Numbered from the stretch's first letter, positions 10,403 through 23,127 are shown. The stretch is DNA of 64,000 bases from Cenococcum geophilum 1.58 (GCA_001692895.1 KV748187.1:1871715-1935714), one strand, 5' to 3'. A program made the numbers and translations. The notes: a model not told the origin generated them from the letters alone.

Positions 10403-10806
10403 TGGTGTGGTTGATTGGTGTAATTATAGGCAACCGATACACTGAGGTTCGTGCCAAAGGATTAAGAATTAGCTGTCTTAGAAGAAATCGGCTTCAACTG
10501 TTGGGTGAAATCGAAGTTGCAGGCTTACTACGAGTTTTGGCCTGGCTGTGCCTTGGAGGCCACCAATGTTCACTTTGAATCAATGGCAAGTGCGCCCGCG
10601 CCCTATCAGTGGCAAGGACGTTTCAACATAAATTTATGAGTGTTTTATTTATTCGGTGATCTGCTACACGCTCAATATAGTGGCACTAGCAAGCTAGCGA
10701 CCGCACGCTTCACCGAAATAAGGCTAACAGTCCATACATTTACATACAACGAATGCTACCTCACAACCCCAAACTCATACCCATATATACTCTTTCTGTT
10801 TGGTTT
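10403..10806. other. Intergenic region downstream of sdhB
   Basis: AT-moderate DNA between the sdhB stop and the start of the phosphotransferase pseudogene, both on the minus strand. It presumably holds the sdhB 3' UTR. I see no further gene or repeat. Confidence 0.45.
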
Positions 10807-11916
10807 TTAAGTAAATGCCATGCTCTTCTTAATTTCCGCAATCGCCAGTGCCGGGTTCAATCCTTTAGGGCATGTCCGAGAGCAGTTTAGGATTGTGTGG
10901 CAACGGTATAGGCTCATGGAGTTGTTGAGAGCATCTTGTCGCTCAGCCGTCTTCTCATCACGCGAGTCGGCAATCCATCGGTAGGATTGGAGCAGCACAG
11001 CCGGGCCAAGGTACTCTGCTTGGTTCCACCAGTATGAGGGGCAGGAAGTGCTACAGCAGGCGCACAGAATGCACTCGTAGAGGCCGTCAAGCTTCTTGCG
11101 CTCTGCTTTGGTTTGGCGGTTTTCCCGGCCCTATGGAGATATGAGTATTAGCTTTTGTATGGCAAACACATGAACAAGAAATGTTCTCAAATAGATTGGG
11201 GTGAAACAAGGGAATTTCAATGGCTCACATCTGGTGGGGGCGTGTTGCGCTGTAGGTACGGCTTGATAGATCGGTATTGCTTGTAGAAAAGAGTAAGATC
11301 CGGGACAAGATCCTTGACAACGTAAGTGTGTGGCAGAGGGTAAATGCGGGATTCCTTGGCAGTATCAGTAGGTATGCGGCCTTTTAATCATCCTATATTA
11401 GTACCTATCCATTCGGAAGCAAATTGAGGCTTCATACATAGACAGGCTAGTGTGTTAACACCATCAATGTTCATCGCACAGCTTCCACAGATACCCTCTC
11501 TGCAGCTCCTCCGGAACGTCAGAGTTGGATCAACCTCATTCTTAATTCTGATCAGCGCATCCAACATCATGGGGCCTGTCTTGTTCAAATCCAGAGTGTA
11601 GGTCTGCATCCGGGGCTTCGAGGTGGGCTCATCAGGGTTCCATCGGTAAATGTGGAATGTCTTGATTTTTGAACCCTTCTCTGGTGCAGGTTCCTTGACT
11701 GTCGGAGCCTTAGACTCAGGGCCCGCAGGCCTGCTTGGGTTTATGGTCTCGCCGACTTTGGAGACGGGGTCGACTGAGGCGAATGATCGGGTCCATACGG
11801 CGGGCACAGCTGCGGGGCGGACTATATCAATGGAATATTCCTCTGAAGCAATTGCAAACTGGCGACGTACCTGTGCGCCGGACGGCTAGCCTGGAGAGAG
11901 CGCGCGCAGCGGCCAT
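10807..11916 (-). CDS. sdhB: Succinate dehydrogenase iron-sulfur subunit (complex II), four exons
   Basis: Mitochondrial complex II subunit that passes electrons from the FAD subunit to ubiquinone. Exons (minus strand): 11916-11871, 11821-11438, 11380-11229, 11130-10807. Introns are 49, 57 and 98 nt, with donors GTACGT, GTATGA and GTGAGC; phases join cleanly into 301 residues. The start ATG (11916-11914, context CACCATGG) opens an Arg/Ala-rich presequence ([14 protein letters not shown]), a mitochondrial targeting peptide. The [2Fe-2S] ligands are C122, C127, C130 and C142 ([10 protein letters not shown]...LAC). The [4Fe-4S]/[3Fe-4S] cysteines lie in [12 protein letters not shown] (214-225) and [14 protein letters not shown] (271-284). 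Quinone-site residues P225, N230, H272 and I274 are the unmodified fungal forms. Intron 1 has a second in-frame AG 12 nt downstream, giving a 297-residue alternative. Divergent from the HAD gene. Confidence 0.95.
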
Positions 11917-12390
11917 GGTGGCTGAGGTGGTGGAGATCTCAGATGGCAAAAGTGTCTGTCGTGGTGCTTGTATGAGTTGCACCGCATCGAAGACGAGAGC
12001 CCTCGGCAGCTACCACCCAATCATATGCCGAAGAAAGTCAGCCGACTGACATAATCCAGACGTCCTCCTTGGTGCGCCACAACACCGCTTCTCCATGTAC
12101 TCGTTGTCTGATTACTAAAATATTCCTTGAAAGCAGCATGCTGTATCAAACAGTCTTACTCTCACTTATATAATTCTGTCTAAAAGTGATAGGGTGTGGC
12201 GCAGAGTTCCTTACACCTTTATGTGAAAATTTCCCAGAGCGCAAAATCCCCTCATCAAAGTTAAAGTCATGGACTAATGGATATCATATACTCCCCAGCA
12301 CAAAATAGTCGTCGGTGCTGGTTTTGAGGGAGACCGTGTCCACATCTGCACGTTGCTAGAGCCATTCAATTCTAACTTTAGCCACTGAAA
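11917..12390. promoter_or_regulatory. Divergent promoter region of sdhB and the HAD gene, with CCAAT box
   Basis: The 474 bp between the two opposed start codons must hold both promoters. A CCAAT pentamer lies at 12017-12021, about 100 bp upstream of the sdhB ATG. In ascomycetes the HAP/CBC complex binds CCAAT and controls many respiratory and iron-using genes, so it is a plausible sdhB element. Binding here is inferred. Confidence 0.45.
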
Positions 12391-13434
12391 ATGTCGGGAT
12401 CTGCGATTTTATCGTGCTTCCGCAACCGTGCTATCCACTTCATCATTGACTGGGACGGAACCATCACCAAGAAAGATACACTGGAATTCCTTGGCAGAAT
12501 TGCCTCTCAACGTCGGGAGAAAACCAAGTCATTGGATTCTTCAACCAACGATGACCCTACCGCACAGATGTCTTGGGGCGCCATTGTTAATGCCTACATG
12601 GAAGATTTTACTGCCCATCAGAACCAGTATAGGCCCATGAAGTCTAATCGAAAGACGCTCTTGGAAGAAAGAGCATGGCTTGCCAGCTTAAAGAATGTTG
12701 AACTTCGGAGCATCAAGAGAGTTGAAAAATCACGCATTTTTAGAGGTATAACAGCAGCAGACATCAAGCAAGAAGCTAACCAGGCTGTTAAGCAAGGTGA
12801 GGGGGAACTTCAAATCAGAGAGGGCTGGTATTCCCTATATTCCAAAATTCTTGAGCGTCAAATGAACGAGAAGCAGCGCGAAGATACGTCAGGCGAAATA
12901 GATCAAGTCACCATCCTGAGTGTTAATTGGAGCAAACTTTTTATCAATGAGTGCCTCACAGCTGCGAAAACTCCCATTATTCCATCAACCCCAACGGGCT
13001 TTGGGGGGTATCTCTCTATGGAACACGCCGATGCAAAAGTCATCAAAATTTACGCAAATGAACTTCAAGGGCTATACGATTCGGATGGCTCTTCAGGCAT
13101 GTTGACCAGTATTGAAGATCGCGGCATTAGGACGAGTTCGGACAAACTCAGACACCTACTGGAAATGAAAAATAACCATGGTGCCCCAGAATCACAACCG
13201 CTAATCTACGTTGGCGACAGCATGACAGATTTCGAATGTCTTCTTGAAGCAGATCTTGGCATATGCATAAGGGATGATCTGAGTAATAGCGGACAGAGAG
13301 AGTTGGCCGAAACATTTGACAGAAACGAAGTTGCTGTTCCGCATATCGGAGAATTCTCAAAGGCCGACCAGAACGGAGTTGTGTGGGCACGGAATTTCCA
13401 AGAAGTTGTTAATTTCATTAACATTACATCATAA
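12391..13434 (+). CDS. HAD-superfamily phosphatase-like hydrolase
   Basis: Intronless, 347 residues from ATG 12391 (context GAAAATGTC). The four haloacid-dehalogenase motifs are present in order: motif I with the nucleophile and acid/base aspartates D20-W-D22-G-T (FIIDWDGTITKKD), a motif II serine at S177 (VTILSVNWS), a motif III lysine at K252 (SSDKLRHLLE), and motif IV VGDSMTDFECLLEAD (274-288) with the Mg2+-binding D276 and D280. The long segment between motifs I and II (about 45-165) is a cap-like helical insert, as in phosphoserine-phosphatase-like HADs. A small-molecule or protein phosphatase in the cytosol is the likeliest role; no targeting signal is seen. The yeast Cto1-type fungal HAD proteins are a possible family, but this is from memory and unchecked. 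Substrate unknown. Shares its upstream region with sdhB. Confidence 0.8.
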   Translation: MSGSAILSCFRNRAIHFIIDWDGTITKKDTLEFLGRIASQRREKTKSLDSSTNDDPTAQMSWGAIVNAYMEDFTAHQNQYRPMKSNRKTLLEERAWLASLKNVELRSIKRVEKSRIFRGITAADIKQEANQAVKQGEGELQIREGWYSLYSKILERQMNEKQREDTSGEIDQVTILSVNWSKLFINECLTAAKTPIIPSTPTGFGGYLSMEHADAKVIKIYANELQGLYDSDGSSGMLTSIEDRGIRTSSDKLRHLLEMKNNHGAPESQPLIYVGDSMTDFECLLEADLGICIRDDLSNSGQRELAETFDRNEVAVPHIGEFSKADQNGVVWARNFQEVVNFINITS

Positions 13435-14337
13435 TCTAGATGAGTGGATCCTACGTGCCACAATCTTTATTTCGTTCAAGGCTTGTCTTAAGGACATTTC
13501 GTGGATTAGGTCCAAGGTGTTAGAAGTCTTTCAATATGCTACAAGCGTATCTTGTATACTTGTCTTAATCTACAAATATAAGCTAATCCTGATTAGGTGG
13601 TATCGTCAAATTTTTGCTGGAAGATTAAATTAGACAACGTTGGTGCTTGTGGTTCGGTTGTCACCACGTCCACATCGTGTAACTAGTCGTCCTAGGTGGT
13701 ATATCTCGTACGTTCTACGAATGCTTCTTTCTCGATATTCTAGTCACAAGGCACAAAGATCTCTATCAAACCCGAATAAAAAATCGAGCCGCTAGATGAC
13801 ATGATCAAACAATACAGATTGCCGATCTTCTTATCTGCTCGTTGAATCACTTTTAACCTCATGTTGAGGTCCCTCTGACTTGCGTGGATGGTACACAATC
13901 AAGGATGTTGTACTTTTGGTGGAGCGTCAACCACCCCCATCTATGTTGATGAACATTTCGCACCCTTATAACTCCGTTCTCCGTTCAAACAACCAAGCTA
14001 GTCTACTAGGTATTTTCGATGTGTTCATTGACTTTTACTCCAAGACACATCATGTAGCCTTTTCACTACGTTTAGATTATAGATCATCAAGTTTAGTTCA
14101 GCTTTTCGTGCCGAAAATGTACTTGGGATGTGTGGGAAAAAAGACAGGCATATTGCTGCGATTCAGCTTCCCAGTATGCGGCTGATACTACGAAACCTAT
14201 TCGACGTCTGTGAATTAAATGAGCGATCACGTTAGTTAGCCTGAGCTCGTGCTAACTTAGTTCTGAGGTGAATGTAAAGTTCGTCGTCTGACTTTTCTGC
14301 TAGTGCCATTTCCTCGTACAATCGAACTTTCAAATCC
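13435..14337. other. Gene-free transition into the transposon block
   Basis: Normal-composition DNA up to the first base of a copia LTR at 14338. A 101-codon plus frame (13880-14185) shows no family features and is not called. After 14338 the composition changes sharply. Confidence 0.5.
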
Positions 14338-14577
14338 TGTCGACCTGAATCGGAGGTCCTTACTACCATCGTAATACTGTCTAACGACCTAGATCGTCTA
14401 TACGAACTATGTCTTAGCTGTCTCTCAACTTATAACTAAATGTCTTATTAAATGTCTCATTACCTACTTTCTATTACCTATTTTAACTTAGTTGTCTAGA
14501 CCTACCTAATATATATAAGGAGCTTCTAAAGCCCTTATTAATAGACAGAGTTCTTATTCCTAATTGTCTATTTAATA

Positions 14578-14590
14578 GTTATAAGCCCAG
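14578..14590 (+). other. Primer-binding site resembling the initiator-tRNA-Met anticodon arm
   Basis: GTTATAAGCCCAG directly follows the 5' LTR. Apart from one G-to-A change it complements the anticodon stem-loop of initiator tRNA-Met (GGGCUCAUAAC). Copia and Ty5 elements are known to prime from a half tRNA-iMet. The inner copia at 39280 has the same site. Confidence 0.6.
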
Positions 14591-15079
14591 GCCGTCTACT
14601 ATATTATTTTTAATTCTAAAGCCTTTATTCCCATTAATTTTAATTATTATCTTAATTATAGATAACTACCTACAATGACTTCTTAATAAGAAACCCCTCC
14701 CGTTATTATATTATCTGTTATCCTTGTAAGTATAAACAATTAGAACAAATGGATTAAGGTTATTAAGTTAAAAGTAAATAATAATCGTCTCTGGAAGTAT
14801 GTTGACCTATTAACACCTAAGACTAATCTACTATAGCTTAAAAACCCTATTTATGCCTTACCTAAGGATGCTAATAGCTAGGGGAAGACGAAGCTCGCGG
14901 ACTTAAATAAGGAGGAAAAGGAGAAGCTCTGTATGCTTAAAGCCGACTATAGGGATAATATAAAGCTATATAGAAAACAGCTATTAGCTCTTAATACGTT
15001 GCGCAGCTATATCCTAAGCTCTATCTTATATACCTACCTTATCTACACATTTAAATATACTACTACCTATAACGTCTTA

Positions 15080-15294
15080 TGTAAGCTTTGCAGTGTGTAG
15101 GAATTAAACGAGCAACTTGATTGTAAATCTATGGAAATCAAGTGGTATATATACATGAAATGGTGGTAAGAAGACTGCGCTTACAGTCGGCAATAGGTAA
15201 TGGAAATAGGTAGTAAGACATACGATGTGAGACATACGAGTCACGAAACGGGTGGTGAGTCATAAGGTGATGCGAGCCTCGGTAGTCGGTTACA
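15080..15294 (+). mobile_element. Solo LTR, family S1, 215 bp, TSD TCTTA
   Basis: Starts TGTAAGCTTTGC and ends GTCGGTTACA. It is flanked by exact 5-bp duplications TCTTA (15075-15079 and 15295-15299). It keeps normal CpA/TpG content inside a strongly RIP-mutated copia gag, so it inserted later or escaped RIP. Its diverged relative is at 23555-23737. No internal region is present, consistent with LTR-LTR recombination. Confidence 0.9.
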
Positions 15295-18200
15295 TCTTAG
15301 TATCTCTTAAGAAGAGAATTACTCTAAATAACTATGCCTAAAAGCTTTAAATAGCCACTTAATATATAAGGCTTAAGAAGGCGCCTTAAAACCAAAACTT
15401 TAAGGTTTAGTTATAAGAGTAGGAGAAGATATATACTAAGTATAAGGAGTAAGCTCTACCTAAGGTAGATGGTAATTATTTAGTAAAAGACTTTATATAT
15501 ATAGTTAAATTAATTATACTAAGCTAGTTAGAATATTGGAAAAATAAGCTTAATAAGCATAAGTAGGAGAAGAAGACGCTTTTTACCTTTTTTAAACTAG
15601 TTAAAATATACTAAAACTACCGTTATACAGACCTTGCCTAAAAGGGCAAAACCCTATAAGGAGGATTATTTAGAGTTACCTTTAAAAATAAGTTACCAAA
15701 TTTAAAGCCTAAATTAAAGTCTTAATTGTTAGCAGATAAGTAGAAGAAGGAAAGGCAACTGCCGCTAGAGTGCATATACGGAAAATATTACTACTTTAAT
15801 AAGTGCTAGTATATTATAGAGTCGATTCCTTACCTATTGTGGTTTAAACCCAGTAATAAAATTTAGAAGAAGGTGGATAAGAAGATTACTAATATAATGC
15901 CTAAAATTAAGGCTTGTATTAAGTAAATTAAAAAGGACAATTAAGCTAATAAAAAGCTAAAGGATAGTAGTAATTAAAGCCCTTAAGAGCCCTACAGAAA
16001 CTTTATAGTTTATTATATAGGAGCTAATAATATAGCTTCTAATTATAAGCTTTATAATAGTGTAATTCTTAACTTAGGAACTAGCTTATACGTCTTTAAT
16101 AATAGAGCTAGGTTTATTAGTAATATTAAGCTTATATTAGAACGCGTCTACATAGACTTATATATAGAAGAAATTATAGGCTATAGTATAGCTATAGTTA
16201 CGATTAATAATCCTAAAGGGAAGAGATAAATATAGCTCTTAGGAGCAGCCTTTATACTAGGCTTTTATACTAACTTAGTATATCTTAATAAGCTTAATAA
16301 TAAGGGAGTCTACTAGAACAATAAAGAGAATACTCTCTTCTATAGCGATAACGAGACGTATACCTACTATGGCCGCTACTATAGTTAGAACACTATCAAA
16401 TACAATAAGCCAAAAAGTGACTTACTTAAGGCTTTATTTGCAACTTAATTAAAGCCAATAAAGCATTTATTAAAGCCTCTACTAAATTAGGTAGAAGGCT
16501 ATATATAACACTAGTAATTGGGCTATATAGAAAAAGACGTAATTAAGTAACTACCTTAGTTAGTAACGGACGCGATTCTAAAAGGCCTAATAATAGTAGA
16601 ATATAAATTATATGGAGTAAGTAAAGCTTATAAGGTAATATTAAGAAGACCACTAATATGGTTAATAGTTCCTTTTTATAAAATCTACCTTAATCTAATA
16701 CCTAAAATAGTCGCATTCAATGGTAATAAGTACATAGTATACTTCTTTAATAATATAACGCGAATAAATAAGGTAGAGACGATGGCTAAGAAATCGTCCC
16801 TCACCTAAATTATTATTAAATATTATAATATTATTAAACAACGATATAGCTTTAAGATAGCTATTATCTATATAGATAGAGAGACGTCTCTTATAGGCGA
16901 ATTTAAGGAATAGGTAGCTAAATAAGGAATTAGTCTTAAAAGATTAGCACCTAATACTTAATTATAAAACGGTCCAGCAGAATAATCTAGGGGGGTAATT
17001 ATATAAAAGGCTTAGTATATAAGGATTAAGGCCTATTTACTAGAGGAGCTATATCCTAAAGTTTATAAAGTAGCTGCCTATCCACTTAATTAAACGCCTA
17101 GTAGAGGACTTAGGTAGTAAATACCTTTTAAAAGAATCTAGTTAGCTATAGGAATATTACTACTAAAACCTAATATAGGCTACCTATAAGTCTACGGCTA
17201 TAGGGCCTACCCTCTTAAGTATAATATCCTACACCTAAATAAGCTCGTACTAAGGGCCCATATTAGATATCTAGTGGGGTATAATTTGATAAATATATTC
17301 TAAGTTTATATTCTAAGCCAGAAGAAAGTTATTAAGATAAGAGATGTAAAGTTTAATAAGAAGTTACTCTATAATAACTTATAACTAAATTTTGCGAATA
17401 TACTTTAAGTTAGAACTAACTAAATATTAGAAATTATTAATATCCGTTAAATATAGGATCTCTAAAATAAATTAGAATTATTATCTAATAAAAGCAATAA
17501 GACTTAAGATGAGATTTAAGTTAATACTAAAGGAAGATAATAGGTGGATTCTAGTAAAAATTAGGAAGAGCCTAATACTAAAAGAAGTAAGCAATAAGAT
17601 TTAAGCTCTAAAGATAACTTAGCTTTAGAGCTTCCTACCCTAAATAAAATACTAAAACCTAACTTACCAGAGCCTCTACTACCGTCCTTAAATACCCTAG
17701 TAAAGAAGCCGTACTATATTCTAGTTCCGACTAATAAAGCTAAGCTAAAGAAGAAGATTAATGGCGATATAGGAGAGCAAAATATGGTTAAAGGAAGGAG
17801 ACTTAAAGGACGATTAAAGATCTACGTAGGCTTTTTTACTAATATTACTAACTAAAGCCTTCTAGCCTAAGAATTAGCCTTTAATATAGAGCTTATATTT
17901 TATAAAAAGCTACACTATAATTAGCTCCTACTGCTACCTAGGAATTAAAAGGAGCTTTAAGGATATTAATATAAGGAAGAATTTGCGGCTGCTACTTAGA
18001 AGGAGTATACAGACCTTTAAAATTAAGGAATATTTTAAGTCGTTAACGAGACAATCTATATTAAAACTATGCCTATTATTTAGGTATTTACCTATAAGAC
18101 TAATATTAACGGATATCTAATGAGGTTTAAAGCTTATCTTTACGCACGAGGTAATTTATAAAAGTTAGTTTATAAGGACACCTATACCGTAACTTTAGTA

Positions 18201-19849
18201 GTAAGATTATTTAGAGCCTTAATAGCTATTATTATAATATTTAACCTAGACTGCTAGTAAGGCGACGCTATTAATGTATTTATAAACAGTGTAATTAATA
18301 AGGTCGTGTATATTAAGTATTTAGATAGATTTTTAATTAAGGGCAAGTGCCTACTTCTTTAAAGAGCGCTCTATAGATTGCGGTAATTACCTCTGCTATA
18401 GTATAGTAACTTAATAATAACGCTAAAAAAGGAAGGCTTAAAGCTAGTAGCGGAGGAGCCTTACCTATATTAAAACGATTAGCTAATAGTTTTCTTTTAC
18501 GTTAATAATATTACAGCTACCTTTAGGAAGAAAGACCTACTTAAACTCTAAACCTTTAAGGAGTACCTTATAAAAAAGTATAAGATAAAGAACCTAGGTA
18601 ACCTTACTTAGTTTTTAAAAATTTAAATTATCTGTAATAAAAAGAATAGAAAGCTCTAGCTTAGCTAGGATTTCTATATTAATAAAAATATAATAAGCTT
18701 TAAAGTTAAAGATTATTGTAAAGTAGTATATATACTAATAGGTATTAAGGAACTTAAGCCTAATCCGGAGCAAGCCTCTAAGTAGGATACCTATACCTAT
18801 TAGAGGAAAGTCGGATCTATGCTCTATACAGCTAATATTACTAATTTAAATATAGCGAGAGCAGTAAGCAAGCTATTAAAATTCTTATAAAATCCATTAC
18901 CAATTTATAACGCAGCTACTATAAGGGTAATTGCCTACCTTAATTAAACTAAGACTCTTACAATTAAGTACTTAAAGGAGAATATAATAAACTAGATCTT
19001 TACAAGGGTAAGTAATACGTTATTTAAAGATAATCTAGTTAGTAGGAAGAGTACAGAAGGCTATTTATTTATCTTATTTAGAGGACTAATTAACTAGAGA
19101 TTAACTAAGTAAAGATTAGTAATAAAATTAAGCACTAAAGTAAAGCTTTTAGCCCTATTATATGCGGCTACCAAGTTAATTTAGTGGCAGCGATTCTTTA
19201 AAAAAGTCGGATTTAATACTAATAAGAAGTAGGTAATATACTATAATAATATACAGATAATTTAACAGTTTACTAAAAGTAACGCGGAGCTTAATACTAA
19301 GCTTTAATATATTAATATTTATTACTACTAGCTCCGCCAGGAAGTTTATAAAGGAAGCATTAATATTAAATAGGTGCCTACTATAGATATAACAGTAGAC
19401 GGCCTAATAAAGGCTTTACCTTATTAAAAGTATAAGATATTTATTTAGTAATTAAACTTTATTAATATTAAGGATCTAATTTAATTTAATTTAAATAATA
19501 TTTGGGCAAGGTAAATATATAGAGAATTTCCTTTAACTTAATACTAAATTGCTATTATAACTTTTTAGTATTTCTATAGCAGCCTAAAAGGCTCTGTATA
19601 GCTAGGGGGGTGTATTAACCTAAATCGGAGTTCCTTACTACCTACGTTATTATAAAAACCGATCTATAGAATTGTAGATAACCTTCCGTTTATGCAATAT
19701 ATCTATTTTATACGCCTCTGCAAGCCGTTATAGAGGCCCTAATAGAGTAGGAGATGTATACGGAGCTCTGCCAAACGAAGCTTAGGGGGAGATATTAAAT
19801 ATTACCGGCGTATATAATTGCCTAGCTTCTCTTTATATATTTAACGGGG

Positions 19850-22800
19850 GGGGGTATCCATGTTGCTGCTGAACGATAGGCAGAGTGCCTACTAAGAGCT
19901 ATAGACACCGGGGGCCTTAAGCTGGCCACCCCCCTAGGAGCAATTATATGGCAATAAGGCACCGCTAGAAGTACAATTGACCTTATATTTATAGACGAAG
20001 GCCTATACTAGAGACTCAAAAGGTGCAAACCTAAAGAAGAATGGGCACTCGCCTTAGACCATATCCCTATCTAGATATAGCTAGATCTGGATATTAAGGC
20101 GCAACTAAATAGTAAAAGATACGTAATAAGAAAGCTTAAGATAGATAGCTTTCTTAACATAGTTAAATAACAACTTTAAGACCTAGAAGAAATCCACCTG
20201 ATACTAAACAAGCGAGGCTTATTAGCTACCCCTAAGGAAATCGACCAAAGACTAGAAAGGATCTAGGCAGCAATTAAAAATGGGCTAGAAGAGCACTGCC
20301 CGGTCTTAAAACTGGGCCCCTACGCGCAATACGCATAGTCCGCATAATGCGCAATTCTTATTACCAGCCAATAACGAGCAAGAAGAAAATACATAAGTAG
20401 CTATAATCCTAAAGACAAGAGACAATACAAAGACATAAGAAACCAGCTAAAGAATACCCTAAAAAAAGAAGTAAGGAATAGCTGGAGATGGTTTATAAAT
20501 GAGCATACTACTAACCCGAGCCTCCCCCATAATAAAGGTCTTTNGAGGATAGNAAAATAGGTAAAGAAAAAGGCGGGACGTCTAGTAGAAGACCTATACC
20601 TTCCGCCCCTACGAAGACCAGGTGAATTACTAGCTATAAGCGATAATAATAAGAAGGCAAAGATCCTTATAGAAAGATTTTTCCTTTAACTAGCTTTAGT
20701 AGACCTTAGCGATATTACGGGCGAAGCACTAGTGACTCGCCTAAGGGTTAACAGTGACATAATAACTAAAGAAATGGCTAGAACCATTAGCCGCCTTTTA
20801 AATAATATAGCACTAGGACCAGATAGGATCCTAAATAAAGCCCTAAAGACCTACGGACCACTAATAGCACCTTAGCTTGCGGATGTAGCTAGAGTATACT
20901 TTATAATAGGCTACTACCCAAGACTTGGAAGAGCTATAATAATATTTATCCTACGCAAAGAAGGTAAAGCAGACTACTTACTCCTAGGAAGCTACCGCCC
21001 TATTGCCTTAGAGAATACCCTTAGCAAGATCTTAGAAAGGGTAATAGCGGACTATATAGTAGACACGGCTAAGGAATACGCCTTACTACCATAAAGCCAA
21101 ATAGGGGCAAGAAAGAACCGCTTAATACTATTAGCACTTACGCTACTCGCTACTACTATTAAATCTATATAGGCGACGCGAAGGGACTTTATAGTATTAA
21201 TGCTTAGCCTAGATATTAGTGGCGCCTATAACAATGTACCCCACGAGCGTCTCCTATATATCCTTAGGGCAAAAGGCTTCCCAGAATAGATTATATAATT
21301 TGTTTAAGGGTTTATAGGTTAAAAAGAAACATCACTAGTCTTTAGCGGATACTAAAGCCCCCCTATTATAGTTGCAACAGGAATACTATAAGGATTACCC
21401 CTCTCGCCTATACTCTTCCTTTTCTTTATAAGTAACCTGCTTAACTCCTTTAAAGAAGGGGCGACCTAGGGGATAGGCTTCGTTAATAATATAAACCTAA
21501 TTATATACGGGCCAATAGCCGTAGAGAATTATAGAACACTAGAGAAAGTATATAACACCTATATAGAATAGGTAAGACGATATAGAGTCTAATTCTTATT
21601 AGAGAAATACTAGCTAATCTATTTTATAAGAAAACGCAACCAATCTGCAGATCTCTAGCACATAATTCGCATTTAAGGCTTTAGGGGTTAACCAGTTTAG
21701 GGCCTAAGAGTATTAGGAGTATAGGTAAATAGTAAGCTCTAGTGGAGCGTATATGCGGCACAAGCGGCCCGTAAGGGCTAAGTATAGTACATCGCATTAT
21801 CTAGGATCGTTAATTCTATATAGGGTCCATACTTCTAGAGGTTGCGCTTACTATATACAGCAGTTATCCGGCTAACTATAACGTATAGGTCTAGTATCTG
21901 GGCCATTAGAGAATCTAAGAAAGGCCCCCCTAAATCGCTCCTTAAACCACTCTAAAAGGTCTAAACAGCCTACCTTTGGAGTATAACAGGCGGATATAAG
22001 CAAACGGCCATAGCTCTGCTTAAGAAGGAAGCTAATATTCCCCCCCTATAACTATATATTAAAGCCGCTGCAATATAAAGGGCGTAAAAGGAACGTAACT
22101 CTAATATTATAAAGTATATCAAGATACGCCTAAATAAACTATAGAGGGACCCTAGGGCGCCTTATAGGAGAATAAACTAATAACCCTAAAGTAGGGAAGA
22201 TATATTAGAGAAATAGGTAAAGAAAGTAGAAGAAGAATAGTGCTGCTTTAGGGCCTAGGCCTATATAGAGAAGGAAGGGAGACGTGTAAGAGGCTAGTAA
22301 GGACAATAGTAAGAGAGAGAAAGGAGCTAAAGTAGAGTATAAAAGAACGCTAGGAAACTATCTACTGTAATGTAATACTGGCTAGATTAATACTGGAGAG
22401 GTGTATAGGAGTTAAAGGTACAGAGGCTGACTAAGGCAAGAGGAACCTAAGCCGTAGCATAGTTAACGCCATGGGGGGTAAATACCCTAGGGCTCTAAGA
22501 AGGCCTAACGAAGGTAGAAAATATAATAGCAACGCTTTTAAGAATAGGAATAATAGGACTAAAAGACTGGCTCTACTAGGTGGGTGTCCTAGTAGGTAGC
22601 CTAAGATGCGAATGTGGCTAGCTAAGACAGATACTAAAACACGTAATACTGTTATGCCCCTTATACACTAACTAAGAAGTAATACTCTTAGTAGCTGGCA
22701 TAGAGAACTATAAAACACTGCTCTTAATATAAAAAGGCCTTAAGGCGGTTACCTAGTAGCTTATTAGCTAAAATATACTAAACCAGTTCCGGGTTATAAA

Positions 22801-23127
22801 GGAAATAATAATAGAGGGCGGGGGGGCGAGTAACGGGCGCCCCCTAATGACTTTATAGTAGCAGAGTAAAGTATATAATACTAGCGCGTCCGTAGGCTAG
22901 TTACGGCAGCAGTGGTTCCTAAGGAGGTTAAAAAGTAAGGTAGTAGGAGCACCATAGGTGACTCGCAGGCGCCTTGTAGGCGCCTTATAGGCGAGTCCTA
23001 AGAGGCAGGGAGATGGATTACGGGGTTTTCTTAAGTTGAGTTTTCTCCCCATATATAAATAAGGAGTAGTCCGCGTGGACCCAATAGGGATCCGAATCGG
23101 ACGTTAAGCAATGAATTATTATTATTA
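19850..23127 (+). mobile_element. Non-LTR retrotransposon (LINE), RIP-inactivated
   Basis: Left part: the end of an APE-type endonuclease (ATPLGAIIW..., LDHIPI; about 19930-20070). Then a reverse transcriptase with SYRPIALENTLSKILERVI (about 20990-21050), SLDISGAYNNVPHERLL (about 21200-21250) and GLPLSPILFLFF (about 21395-21430). The catalytic FxDD box reads FVNNINLI (about 21478), so both aspartates are changed to Asn by G-to-A mutation. The 3' end is an (ATT)n tail at 23113-23127. Stop codons are frequent. The 5' limit is uncertain. Two N bases lie at about 20544 and 20553. Confidence 0.8.

Larger units (their letters stand above)
14338..19680 (+). mobile_element. Ty1/copia LTR retrotransposon, RIP-inactivated
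   Basis: The 5' LTR spans 14338-14577 (240 bp, TG...TA, the end probably once CA). The 3' LTR begins at 19611, after a polypurine tract (GCTAGGGGGG), and is cut short near 19680. Their starts match (ACCTGAATCGGAGGTCC against ACCTAAATCGGAGTTCC). A gag-like frame starts at the ATG near 14676. Near the 3' end the RNase H region reads like the copia motif STKVKLLALLYAATKLIW (about 19130-19185). Almost every domain is crossed by TAA/TAG codons placed where CAA, CAG or TGG would fit, which is the RIP pattern. A solo LTR (15080-15294) interrupts gag. The right end meets the LINE that follows. Confidence 0.8.
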
